This document shows positions 22,810-33,833 of a stretch of 64,000 bases of DNA, one piece after another. The notes beneath the pieces were generated by a model that was not told the origin of the DNA, made no database searches, and worked only from the letters and a program-made list of their open reading frames with translations. Made by a program: the position numbers and the translations under genes. The number at the start of each line of letters is the position of its first letter. The stretch's first letter is position 1. The DNA comes from Apoda limacodes (lineage: Eukaryota > Arthropoda > Insecta > Lepidoptera > Limacodidae): NCBI GenBank assembly GCA_946406115.1, contig OX291544.1:26801521-26865520 (forward strand), written 5' to 3'.

Positions 22810-25800
22810 TAACTTTTTTTTTTTTTATACCACTAAGGTGGCAAACAAGCTTACGGTCCGCCTGATGGTAAGCGGTCACCGTAGCCTATGGACGCTTGCA
22901 ACACCAGGGGTATCACTTGCGCGTTGCCCACCCTTCAGAAATCTAATAACTTCTTTCTTGAAGAACATCATACTGTAGTCCTTGCAGAAAACCTTGGCAG
23001 GGAGCTCATTCCAAAACTTAAGCGTTCGCGGGAGGAAGTTTCTCTGAAACCGCACTGTACGCGACCATTTAGGTTCTAAAGTATGAGAATCAATTCTCTG
23101 CCTACGGCGAGCGGTGCGATGGTAGAAAGTGGCCGTGGGCATCATTTCGAACAATTCCTCAGAACACAAGCGGTAGAAGCGGTAGAACACACACAGTGAG
23201 GCAAAGTCTCTCCTCAGGCTTAAGGGTTCGATACCGCAAGTGAGTTTGGAATCGTCGACAAGTCTCACAGCCCGTCGTTGAACCGAGTCAAAAGGGCCAA
23301 GCTGGTATCCGGGTGCACCTGCCCAGAGATGGCAGCAGTACTCCATATGGGGCCGAACTTGCGACTTGAAAAGTAACAACCTTTGCCCCGACGTGAAGTA
23401 CTGCTTTGCTCTGTTGGGTACACCAAGTTTTTTGGATGCAAGCTTCACCTTATCTTGTAAATGATCTCGGAACTGAACATCGCTGGAGATGTCGACACCA
23501 AGGATCCCAATGCTCTTGGAGATGGAGAGGGGAGTGTTCTGGAATTGTGGGACTACAGTGAATGGAGTTTTCTTAGCGGTGAACGCGCACACTTGTGTCT
23601 TTGTAGGGTTGAATCGGACCAAGTTTACCCGTCCCCAAGTCAGAGACCTGGGACAGTGTGGTCTCGATTTGAGACACAAGTTCTCCGCGGTTTTCCTCCA
23701 CAACGGAACGAGGGATGTTTGCACGACCCGTGTAAAAAGCGTCTCCAGTACTGTCATCGGCAATGCAATGTATGTTGTTGATGTCCAACATGTCATTGAT
23801 ATGCAGTAGAAACAACGTGGGAGACAGCATAGAGCCTTGCGGGACACCAGCATTAATGTCCATGCTATCAAAGCAACTACCGTCAACTACGGTTCGTATG
23901 CGTCTGCCGGACAAAAAGCTAGCCACAAATTTGCACAAACCCTCAGGCACTCCGTAAGATGGCAACTTCGATAGAAGACTCCGGTGCCAGACCCGATCGA
24001 ACGCCTTCGCTATGTCCAGGCTACATGCCAATGCCTCCCCCTGATACTCAATGGCTAGTGCCCATCGGTGTGTGAGATACACTAGAAGGTCACCAGTCAA
24101 GCGATCGTGGCGAAAGCCATTTCGACGGTCACTGACCAGATCGTGTACTTCTAGGTATCTTAGAAGCTGTGTGTTGATCACACGCTCCATCACCTTAGAG
24201 AGGAGAGAGGTAATAGCGATAGGCCTGTAATTCTGATCTATCGCCCTTTTTGGGCACCGGGTGCACATTGGCAGTCTTCCATGAAGACGGAAATTGCCTA
24301 GTGCGGTAGTAAAGCGCGAAGAGGCGCGTGAGTACAGGACATAACTAATAATAACACGACTCCCAGAAGGATAGTTGCAAGTCGCCCATTTTGCTCTGGC
24401 AGTTGCTTTCTTACTGAACCTCGAGGCAGCATTTAATTTGCGTTTTAACTCAGAAATATTCGGATCCTTATTATAACGAGCCGTGGTCCAAGCCTCATAT
24501 GCATTTTGCTTAAGAATTTTAGCTTTTCTGTAAGACCTATTAAACCACGGTCGTTTTTTGACGCCGGCAGCTACTCGCGGGTTAGGAATATAGCATTCCA
24601 TACCAGCAAGGATTGTCTCAGTAACTGCGGCTGCGCAGACGTCAGGATCTTCTGAGTTTAAGTAGATCTGCCTCCACGGGTACGATGCGTAAAATTCTCG
24701 CAATCCATCCCAGTCTGCCGACTTATAGTGCCACACACGACGCCAATTAGTTGGCCCAGAAGGATCGGGTTGTGTGCATGACACTTGAGTCCGAACGAGA
24801 CAGTGGTCCGAGGAGCCAAGAGGCGCATCCACTGAGACGGAGTATCCGTCCGGACGAGTAGTCAGCAGAAGGTCCAGTAAGGAGCTCGTGTGTTCCTCTA
24901 TATCTGGTATTCTCGTTGGAGAAAGTACCAGCTGAGAGAATCCATAGGACAGAGCAAATTCATGAGCAGATATCCCAGCATAGTTATTGGTTCGAGAACT
25001 GAGCCACTCGCGATGGTGGGCGTTAAAGTCTCCCAAAGTAACTAGTTCTGCTGTGGGATATTGCTCTAGAACTTTGTCAGTCGTCAAACTCAGGTGCGTG
25101 AAGAGTCGAGTTACGTCCGTGTCACCGCTATGAGACCTGTATAGGCACGCATAGATACGAGTGTGGCCGCCGTAATCTACGCGCAGCCACAATATCGACA
25201 GGTCCCTGTCTTTAAGGCTATGAGGGCGGCGACAGCAGATATCGTCCCGGACGAACATACATACACCGGCACGACTCATAAAATTGTGTTCGAGTTTGTA
25301 GTCGGGATAGTGAAGGTATGATGTGTCGGCCGGGCAGGATATCTGCGTCTCCGTAAGAAAAATAATGGTCGGCTGCGCAGCTTCGAGATGGTGGTGTACT
25401 GCGTTAAGATTTGCGTGAATACCCCAGATGTTGCAAAAATCCACATTATATGTGGATGGAGAAGCCGCTGTACAAACTCTTTTCTTTTTCGTTCTCATGG
25501 CCATAATATATAAAAAAAAGTTACTAAGACTAAGGATGAGGATTCACTGCACAGACAGCTTAGAGGACAAAAGGTGCGGTTATAAGACTGCCGAAGCTCG
25601 CCACAATGATAGGGTTGCTGGCACGGCGGGCGGAAGGGCCCATAATCCCCCTTTGTTGTAGTAGCCGGGTCCACTCCGGTCTCCTTCTCCGACACGACTG
25701 CCACTTCAGATACTTTACACAGGCTGGCGGATCAGCCTCCCAGGGCGGAGATTAAGTGATCCCTGAATTCGGGATCCCGTTCAACCTGCGGGCGGCCAGC

Positions 25801-25930
25801 GGTCAGCCGTTTCATCAGGTCTCCCTGACCGCCGAACCAGCACGTCGCGTCTACGCCGAGCATGACAGCAACAAGCACCGCCGGTCCTCCGCTGTCCGCG
25901 CAGCGAATCCTCAATGAGCTCTGGCAACCT
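22810..25930 (-). mobile_element. Jockey/CR1-superfamily non-LTR retrotransposon, near full-length 3' part, degraded
   Basis: A 5' leader (about 25930-25505) precedes ORF2 (25504 down to about 22876). The 3' end carries TACCACTAAGGTGGCAAACA and AGCTTACGGTCCGCCTGATG, a characteristic lepidopteran LINE tail, followed by an A-run on the element strand (poly-T 22812-22826). A fragment of the same tail sits inside each Maverick copy at 33237 and 52388. Confidence 0.8.
22876..25504 (-). pseudogene. ORF2 (endonuclease-reverse transcriptase) with frameshifts
   Basis: The endonuclease occupies about residues 20-240 of the first frame (FCNIWGIHANLNAVHHHL, LTETQIS, LVTLGDFNAHHREW, SSDHCLV). RT follows, with NYRPIAITSLLSKVMERV, CSLDIAKAFDRVWH, AGVPQGSMLSPTLFLLHIN and the catalytic box as IADD instead of YADD near 23757. 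A compensated frame slip lies just before NYRPI (about 24260-24300). Near 23640 the protein continues in another frame (NLVRFNPTKTQVCAFTAKK to the C-terminus at 22876 with EYCCHLWAGAPGYQLGPFDS). Not functional. Confidence 0.85.
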
Positions 25931-26860
25931 TACTCACCGCCAGGAACACAACACTACTCAATGTTAGTGTTATTATGGCCGCGGTTTTCTGTAAGGTGGA
26001 GGTACTTCCCCAGTTCGGGCCGCTCATTCGAGCAAGTACTCGCTATCCCTGCTTTAGTTGTTCGGGTGGCTTATTCGAGCGAGTACTTGCAGTGCTTTGT
26101 TACTGTTTCTTCATTTTCGTTTTGGCGCTCTACAACGAAAATACCGTTTGATTAACCCACCGAACTTATATTGTAGAGTAACTGTTTTTTTTATATTTAT
26201 TTATATTAATTCTAATATTTTTAATTTTTTTTTAAAATCTTTCAAATCTTTTTACTTTTCGTGAATCGTTTAACATGAAATTATTACTATCTCGCGATAG
26301 TGTTCTAACCAAAAAGCTTATATATATATATATATATACTTGTTTATATGGCTTGATGTTTGTAGATACTATTGTAATTGTTACATTCTCGACTTTTTTT
26401 TAAAATTTTAAACTCCTTATAGCAACTAGCGCCTAGTTTTGGCTAATAAAGGCTATTTCAAGTTATTATAGAAACACGGATAAATATTTTTCAGTTGATG
26501 ATGAACCAGTTCAGGGACATAGACAAGAAACAGGTTTTGCCTTTTTGCTTCATTTTCTGAATCTCATCATCATGTGTAATAGAAAATACTCATGGCAACA
26601 AAACAAACAAACCCAATTCGGCTGTCTTAGCAATTTCGTTCAGGTAGTTCTAGTTCATCTTCTAGCTCCATTTTCAGACCCTCTTCATGTGATGGAAAAT
26701 AGTCATGACAACAAAAGAAGTGAACCATAACTCGACTTACTTTGCAGTTTCTATCGGGTAGTTCCAGTGGCATTCTTCCATCTCCATCATCCGATCAGCT
26801 CAATTGTGCCATAATATTTTTTTTTCTTCTGAAAAGACTATACAGTTGTCTGATGCAGCC
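25931..26860. other. intergenic stretch with microsatellite and a short degenerate tandem repeat
   Basis: An (AT)n run lies at about 26317-26338. At about 26547-26787 a unit of roughly 120 bp occurs twice in diverged form (GCTTCATTTTCTGAATCTC / GCTCCATTTTCAGACCCTC; GAAAATACTCATGGCAACA / GAAAATAGTCATGACAACA; CAGGTAGTTCTAG / CGGGTAGTTCCAG). No gene is seen. Confidence 0.5.
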
Positions 26861-27991
26861 ATTACTGCTTCACCGGGCTTTTTAGGCGAGTCTCTGAAGG
26901 AGCCTCAGCCCGTATAGCCCCCAAAGCTCAAGGGCTCCCCGCGGGGGGAGTCTCGGCTTGGGTTGTCGTTCTCGGGGGCGCCCTTCGATCAGCATGAGCC
27001 TCGAACCCAAAGGTGAGTCACCGCCAGGAGGGAAGTTCCCCGTTACGCGGGTGCGGTTGCGATTGAGTGGGGGCGAGATACCTCGTGTACCCTTGCGGGA
27101 GCCGATGAACCCGGGGACGTCGGCGTCGTGTTTGGAGGGAGGCCCTATTCTGGGAGGTCGTAAAGACTAATCTCGCTATCCGGACAGCCAGATCGTTATC
27201 TGGGGCCGTTAGTACGTGCCGAGGCCGCCTAACGATAGTTCCGTAGCACTGCGGGGCGCTTGGCCACACTTAGGTATTCTTGTTCCTCGCCAGCAATAGT
27301 GGGGAGTCACTAGGTACTCACCAACTACACCGCAGCCACTCCCGCCCGTCCGTCTCATCGCGTTTGCCTCCGCGTTCTCGCTCGCGCTCTCCCCGCTCGC
27401 GCTCTCTATGCCGCGTCCCGCACTCCCGCGAACCGCGACTCGCTCGCCGCAATCTTCGGGCCACCGTGCCCGCTCGCAAAATCCGGTAGCAGATGTGGCC
27501 TCTTCTGGGTCTCTCGCTACCCCGTCGCCCCCTCCGACCCTCAGAGACCGCTGCCTTGTCCCCGGAAGCCGTAATGTCCGCTGAGTCGGCGTTGTCCTCT
27601 AATGAGGATGACGAAGGCTTCAAAGTGGTTGGCCTGGGGACAAAAAAGGGCAAGAAGCGGAAGAAGACCGCCAAGTCCAAAAGGCTTCGGCGGCATCCGC
27701 TCAGGAGCCTTCTCCTCCTCCCTCCGATTCTGAGGTTAAACGCCTCAAAGCGCCTAGCGCTTTCCCGTCCCCGTCCACCTCGGCGGCCAGGCCTGAGCCA
27801 GCCGCCATGGACACAACCCCCGCCGCCACCTCTTCGCAGGCCGACTGTCCCACTTCGGGACGGAAGGAAAAATCTCCGCCCCCTGTTGTCATCAAAGACA
27901 AACGGGCCTGGCCAAACATTGCTAACGCTGTGAAGGCCAAGCGTATCAACTATACGCATGCCCGCAATGATGCGCGGTATCAAAGTGCAGG
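26860..27991 (+). mobile_element. 5' part of a Jockey-like non-LTR retrotransposon (leader and start of ORF1)
   Basis: A sharply GC-rich block in AT-rich surroundings. A leader of about 400 bp (ATTACTGCTTCACCGGGC to the GGGAGCCGATGAACCCGGGG region) precedes the ORF1 remains. It is cut at 27991 by the Maverick terminal repeat. The ORF2 pieces of a Jockey-like element at 45935-46431 and 46632-46764 may belong to the same family, but are not contiguous with it. Confidence 0.6.
27280..27991 (+). pseudogene. Jockey-like ORF1 (gag-like) remains, frame-shifted and truncated
   Basis: A Ser/Arg- and Pro-rich low-complexity start gives way to SSNEDDEGFKVVGLGTKKGK, KKRKKTAKSK, then in another frame SEVKRLKAPSAFPSPS, KEKSPPPVVIKDKRAWPNIA and NAVKAKRINYTHARNDA. 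This Pro-rich plus W-P-x-I pattern precedes the zinc knuckles in Jockey-clade ORF1. One more frame slip occurs at the end (RGIKVQ is readable one base off). Zinc knuckles would follow but the Maverick interrupts. Confidence 0.6.
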
Positions 27992-28096
27992 AGTAGTATA
28001 ATATTGGGCACTCTAGACCACCTCCGTGTCATCAGGCTCACTCCGTTCGCCTGCACTCCGGTGGCTTAGCGTGCCCAATATTATGTTTTTGAGATC
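27992..28096 (+). repeat. left terminal inverted repeat, copy 1 (105 bp)
   Basis: AGTAGTATAATATTGGGCAC ... TTATGTTTTTGAGATC; complement of 45830-45934. Within it ATAATATTGGGCAC (27998-28011) is the exact complement of GTGCCCAATATTAT (28071-28084), and CCACC/GGTGG and CAGGC/GCCTG pair further inside, so each end can fold into a branched hairpin. Confidence 0.95.
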
Positions 28097-28132
28097 AGTC
28101 ATCGTTCGCCTTTTGAAACACGTTGTCCTTAA

Positions 28133-29861
28133 CACGATTACAGAGAGCCCGTGGTAAGATCACTCTGTGAACCGTGTATATCCTAAACCTTTCAGTTGGA
28201 AGACCCGTGGTAAGTTCTTCCTGGGGTGCCCGTGGTAAGATCAACCCCACCGAAAGGAATTCCTAACACGTTCAACTTGGAGCCCATGGTAAGATCACCT
28301 TATTGAACGCGATACCTAAAACACGATTACAGAGAGCCCGTGGTAAGATCACTCTGTGAACCGTGTATATCCTAAACCTTTCAGTTGGAAGACCCGTGGT
28401 AAGTTCTTCCTGGGGTGCCCGTGGTAAGATCAACCCCACCGAAAGGAATTCCTAACGCGTTCAACTTGGAGCCCATGGTAAGATCACCTTATTGAACGCG
28501 ATACCTAAAACACGATTACAGAGAGCCCGTGGTAAGATCACTCTGTGAACCGTGTATATCCTTAACCTTTCAGTTGGAAGACCCGTGGTAAGTTCTTCCT
28601 GGGGTGCCCGTGGTAAGATCAACCCCACCGAAAGGAATTCCTAACACGTTCCACTTGGAGCCTATGGTAAGATCACCTTATTGAACGCGACACCTAAAAC
28701 ACGATTACAGAGAGCCCGTGGTAAGATCACTCTGTGAACCGTGTATATCCTAAACCTTTCAGTTGGAAGACCCGTGGTAAGTTCTTCCTGGGGTGCCCGT
28801 GGTAAGATCAACCCCACCGAAAGGAATTCCTAACACGTTCGACTTGGAGCCCATGGTAAGATCACCTTATTGAACGCGATACCTAAAACACGATTACAGA
28901 GAGCCCGTGGTAAGATCACTCTGTGAACCGTGTATATCCTAAACCTTTCAGTTGGAAGACCCGTGGTAAGTTCTTCCTGGGGTGCCCGTGGTAAGATCAA
29001 CCCCACCGAAAGGAATTCCTAACACGTTCAACTTGGAGCCCATGGTAAGATCACCTTATTGAACGCGACACCTAAAACACGATTACAGAGAGCCCGTGGT
29101 AAGATCACTCTGTGAACCGTGTATGTCCTAAACCTTTCAGTTGGAAGACCCGTGGTAAGTTCTTCCTGGGGTGCCCGTGGTAAGATCAACCCCACCGAAA
29201 GGAATTCCTAACACGTTCAACTTGGAGCCCATGGTAAGATCACCTTATTGAACGCGATACCTAAAACACGATTACAGAGAGCCCGTGGTAAGATCACTCT
29301 GTGAACCGTGTATATCCTAAACCTTTCAGTTGGAAGACCCGTGGTAAGTTCTTCCTGGGGTGCCCGTGGTAAGATCAACCCCACCGAAAGGAATTCCTAA
29401 CACGTTCAACTTGGAGCCCATGGTAAGATCACCTTATTGAACGTGATACCTAAACACGATTACAGAGAGCCCGTGGTAAGATCACTCTGTAAACCGTGTA
29501 TATTCTAAACCTTTCAGTTGGAAGACCCGTGGTAAGTTCTTCCTGGGGTGCCCGTGGTAAGATCAACCCCACCGAAAGGAATTCCTAACACGTTCAACTT
29601 GGAGCCCATGGTAAGATCACCTTATTGAACGCGACACCTAAAACACGATTACAGAGAGCCCGTGGTAAGATCACTCTGTGAACCGTGTATATCCTAAACC
29701 TTTCAGTTGGAAGACCCGTGGTAAGTTCTTCCTGGGGAGCCCGTGGTAAGATCAACCCCGCTGAAAGGAATTCCTAACACAATCGCAATTGGTTGACAGA
29801 CCCATGGTAAGATTCCGCCCGGGGAGCCCGTGGTAAGATCACCCCACGCCAACCGCGATTG
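28133..29861. repeat. subterminal tandem array of 189-bp hairpin units, 9 units (copy 1)
   Basis: Units start with CACGATTACAGAG at 28133, 28322, 28511, 28700, 28889, 29078, 29267, 29455 and 29644; unit length 189 bp (one 188). Every unit carries four versions of CCCRTGGTAAG(A/T)TC, each placed between complementary arms: CACGATTACAGAG/CTCTGTGAACCGTG; GGAAGA/TCTTCC; TGGGGTG/ACCCCA (these two enclosed by CCTTTC/GAAAGG); and CGTTCAA/TTGAACG. The last unit is divergent (ATCGC...TTGGTTG / GCCAACCGCGAT enclosing GGGG/CCCC) yet keeps two motifs in loops. About 37 motif copies in all. Units are nearly identical with a few substitutions. Confidence 0.95.
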
Positions 29862-32709
29862 TTTAATGTTCCAAATTAGTGAACAGATCGAACGATCGAA
29901 TTCATAATAAATAAAAGAAAAAAATTAAAAAAAAAAAAAAAATCACCTTTACCTTTTGAAAAACCAAATACCTTTTACCATTTACCTTTTACCATTTTAC
30001 CATAGAAGAATTACCTGCAGGTGTATAAAAAATAAAACAATGTTGGAAATAAAACAATGTGGAAATATCTACAGCTCAATCAAAGTTCATTACTGCTTTG
30101 AGTGAACTATAGAGTTTTGGTAGGATAGGTTTTTTTTAATTTGAACAGGTTACAAAAGTAAATACTTTTCTTTATAGTGTAGTGAAGTCTGGTCTGGTAA
30201 GAAGCATAGTACCTGCGAACAATAAAATATATTAGCACTGACAAGGTTCTTTTACAGTTATTAAAAATATTGAAAACCAGCGAGTTACCTGAATGTCCCA
30301 TGTAGGTACTTGGGTCTTAAATACTTGAAAGCTGACAGTTCTTAAAGTCGCAGCACTGTCTTCTCTGTAAACAATTTAAAAAAATATAATTATTATAGTT
30401 TTACGGTGTTTTTCTATACAAATTTTATACCTTGAACACAGGTACCTACAGTTTTGACTAATAAAAAGGAAACTAGCAGTAAGATAACAGGGATTTTTAT
30501 TTTTAAGATGAAATAATAAATTAGATTAAGGCATTGAATCCGTACTAAGGAAGATCTAGTGCAGATCTAAAAAAAATATAAAAAAAAATAAACTGTTGCA
30601 TTAATTAAATATAAATAAAATCATGATAATTGCAACAGTGTTATAATACTGAGAGCTGAGCTGAGCAAAAACCATTGTGAAAACGTTAATTACATGTCTA
30701 ATAATTTTATCAGCATATTTTTTATTTTATCCTAATATAATCAGAATATTTCCAATGAGCAATAAAATGTTACATTAAAAAAATCTCTATTTACTTGACA
30801 AAATGAACAACTAAAAATTATATATTATTTATTTTTAATTTTACAATAAATAAATAAGTAACACACTTTACTTACAGTATATAAATAAGTAAGTACTGCT
30901 TGATCACTTTTCTTGATTTTGGTAATTGCACTTTCACTAATTAAAGTTTTGAGACGTGTTCACAGCGCTACAAGTTTCTATGAGAAATGAGTTATAATAA
31001 TTATTATAGAAATAATTCTCACGGTTTGCTTATACTCCGACCAATGAATCTTGAACACTTCGGAATTTAGAGCAATTCAATCGTGTTTAGTATACGTTTT
31101 AACACCAGTATCTTATTGTTTTGTAGTATAATATCTAGGTTATATTAATATATTCTCACATACTTACAAATATGAGTGATTAATTTAACTGAAAAAAAAA
31201 CAATTTGTTTTCACATTCATTGAGAAAATAAGTTTTATTATTTTTAAGCAAATTTTATATTATGCAAAATTTTAGATGATTTGTTCATAATAGCGAATTT
31301 AGGTTATTTGTCCCTACCACAGAAGCAAAGCCTTCGTTAGATAAAGGAGGCTTAGGCTATTGGCCACCGCACCGGCCGGCCGCAAATTGGTGGATTAATT
31401 TAAGTACATAAATATATTATAAATACATTTTAGTTAATATAGTTCTATGTGGGTTCGTAACCGATTTGTCTTTTTTATAATTTGGTATTTCATTAATGTA
31501 ATATTTTAAAGTATCATGTATAGTTCAGCGACAAATACATAAACAAAGAGCCTTGCAAGCATAAAATAGTATCACGAACATAATATGAGAAGTTCATCTA
31601 TTGCGAAATGTTACAGTCAAGTTAAAAAACATACGATAGTAAATATATCCGTATTGCTTATTTTTATATAAAGTTTTTGTAATCTTTGTTGTATAGCGAG
31701 TCATATAAGAAAAGTACTACTTAGTGTTTTTTTCCCTCTTTTTATGAAAAAAATCATACAACGTCTCAAAATTAAATTATTGAAGTTATAAGTACAATAA
31801 CTAACGAATCCAGTTTTCGAAAACATAAGTTTAAATCTAAGTTTTTGTTTATGATTTTTAAGTGTGGTATTTTGCCGAAATATGTGTTGAGAGGGGTGCA
31901 ATTCGCGAAGCATTAATTTTATTTGACAATTAGTATTTTATAATATATGAAGGAGTTAATAAAGGATAATTTTAATAAGAAATGTAACTTAGATTTTTAA
32001 CCATTTGGTCAAATGTCTACAGTGCGACATTTTCAACATTTTACCGCGACCTAATATCAATTTACTACACATCCTTTGACGCAAGGCGACAAAGAATACC
32101 TAAGCGTGATAATTGCAAAGTATGCAATATTATTGATTTAGGGTTCGATTGGGTTCAATTTAAAAAAATCAAACGGTACATTTTATCTAGTCATGAGCTG
32201 TTTGAGTAAAATTGAAAACTTCGTTATAGACGTTATTAACTTTAGACATATTTCAATTTTAAACAACTGAATAGTATAGAGAAGGTATAAAGTTATGTGT
32301 TAAGATGATTTTTAATGTTTGTCTATGTGTAATTACATCTGCAGGAATTATTTGTAATTATTACCTAGTACATGTCAAATTATTTCAAACCTCTAATGAT
32401 AAAAAATAGGAGTTTTAAAAGGTAGATATCGTAGTAATAAAAATTAGGTGTTGTTATGACTCGCTCTTGACCGGTTTTTCTATTTTTGCTGACGAATCTA
32501 TATTCAATAGCTTATAAGCTCACACAGGCTACAAGTAATTACATATTTTTTTGAAAATTTGTGCATTAAATACAGTTGCTTCCGGTGTTAAATCCAGTTA
32601 TTCTGATATTGAAAAATGTAAGTAAGTACCTACTTATAACAAAAAATTTTTTTTGTTTTTAAATGTTTTTTTCTTATAGTTGATTTTATTATTTCTATTT
32701 ATTTCACAG
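29862..32709. other. long AT-rich non-coding region of the Maverick left arm
   Basis: Contains a poly-A run (29924-29942), a short (ACCTTTTACCATTT)n stretch at 29945-30003, and a small GC-rich island at about 31330-31395 (CCACCGCACCGGCCGGCCGC). Only short chance frames occur. The 5' exon(s) of the spliced gene at 32710-33697 should lie in its right part; a frame open from about 32535 that reaches the donor at GTAAGTACC (about 32628) is a candidate but has no ATG. Confidence 0.5.
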
Positions 32710-33697
32710 GTCTGACTCAGAGTTCGAATCCAGCCAAGAAATCCTTGCGGTGGCGCCTACACCTCCGGTGTCTTCTAGAAAACTCTGCACATCCTCAATC
32801 GGTGCAAAAGCAGTGAAACCCAAAAACATCGCCTCATCCCGTAAGCGCCTTACATCGGATACGCTAAACGAAAAGACAAGGTACTTATATAGTTGTGTTT
32901 CTATTTTAAAAATCTTTTGCTAAACTTAATGTAAAATTTGAAATAGGTATACATATACTTTACCTTTTCTGTGGTGTTTGCTTTGTAGTAGCACGAGCGA
33001 TGATGTGACGTATGTGATGATTCATCATATCATAACGCGTGCAGGCAAATACATGTTTGATGATCGTATATAATTTGTATAATAGATTGTTATCAAAATA
33101 GATTATTTTTTTAAAATGTTTTTATTATTTGTTATATTAAATTGTTTTTATGATAGTACCTATTCATTACCGATTGATAGAATGTGACCCTTATTACGCA
33201 ACCATAAATAATGCTATTTTATTTTATTTCTTTTTGCACCACCAAGGTGGCAAACAAGCTTACGGTCCACCTAATCTTAAGTAGTTACTTCATGTCAATA
33301 AGAAGATAACTTTATTTGTTGTTTTGTTCCCAGTTCAAAAAAGAAGAACCGAAAAGACCTCTTCACAATTTTAAATTTTGAGGAAAAAGCATCGAGCAGC
33401 AAGAAGAGTGTTCACAGTACAACATCCTCTTTTACATCGCGCGTTTCAACAGGTCAGACTCGTCGCGTTGGGAACTTTCAAGGAGACTTCTTCATTGATT
33501 TGAAGATTTACAACACGGGTGACGTTCAGGACGCTCCACCAGAGGAACGGTACAAGAAAGCCCTCGCAGCGGTAAAGCTACAGTGTGAGAGCTCTTCCAA
33601 TGAATGGGGGGCTATACAGGAATTTCTCGCTATAGCCTTCAACTTGTTTAAGGATAGTGAGCCTACGCATTTTAATAATAAGTTAAAATTTACCTAA
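32710..33697 (+). CDS. spliced Maverick gene of unknown function (two 3' exons seen)
   Basis: Exon A is 32710-32880, entered through ATTTCACAG and left through AAG|GTACTT; exon B is 33334-33697, entered through TTTTGTTCCCAG. The join is phase 2 and gives one open frame of about 177 codons to TAA. The protein is Ser/Lys-rich (SSSKKSVHSTTSSFTSRVS) with a charged C-terminal part (DAPPEERYKKALAAVKLQCE, EWGAIQEFLAIAFNLF). Exon A begins SDSEFESSQEILAVAPTPP. The start is unresolved. Exon GC content is higher than that of neighbouring Maverick genes. No family is recognised. The intron carries a scrap of a non-LTR tail. Confidence 0.6.
33237..33290 (+). repeat. scrap of a lepidopteran LINE 3' tail inside the Maverick intron
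   Basis: CACCACCAAGGTGGCAAACA followed by AGCTTACGGTCCACCTAATC matches the tail of the non-LTR element at 22830-22875 (CCACTAAGGTGGCAAACAAG). Same position in copy 2 (52388). Confidence 0.75.
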
Positions 33698-33833
33698 AAA
33701 ATATATTAACAATGGATTTATCTACATTATTTTATTTTTGAACTCACGCATTATACATTAAATATTCATGAGGTTAATATAAGTATTTCATAACAACTTT
33801 CTGATATTTTGGTTTTCGTTAATTCATTAAAAA

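Noticed and set aside
27318..27983. 221-aa minus-strand frame rich in Gly/Arg
   Set aside because: Antisense of GC-rich Jockey-like ORF1 remains; composition-driven.
28133..29861. Array of short repeats resembling a CRISPR array
   Set aside because: The repeats are long 189-bp tandem units with conserved, not unique, sequence between motif copies, in a eukaryotic transposon; no Cas genes.
30107..30301. 64-aa minus-strand frame in the Maverick left arm
   Set aside because: No motif or codon signal; lies in non-coding AT-rich sequence.
31701..31913. 70-aa minus-strand frame in the Maverick left arm
   Set aside because: AT-rich chance frame with low-complexity ends and no gene-like context.
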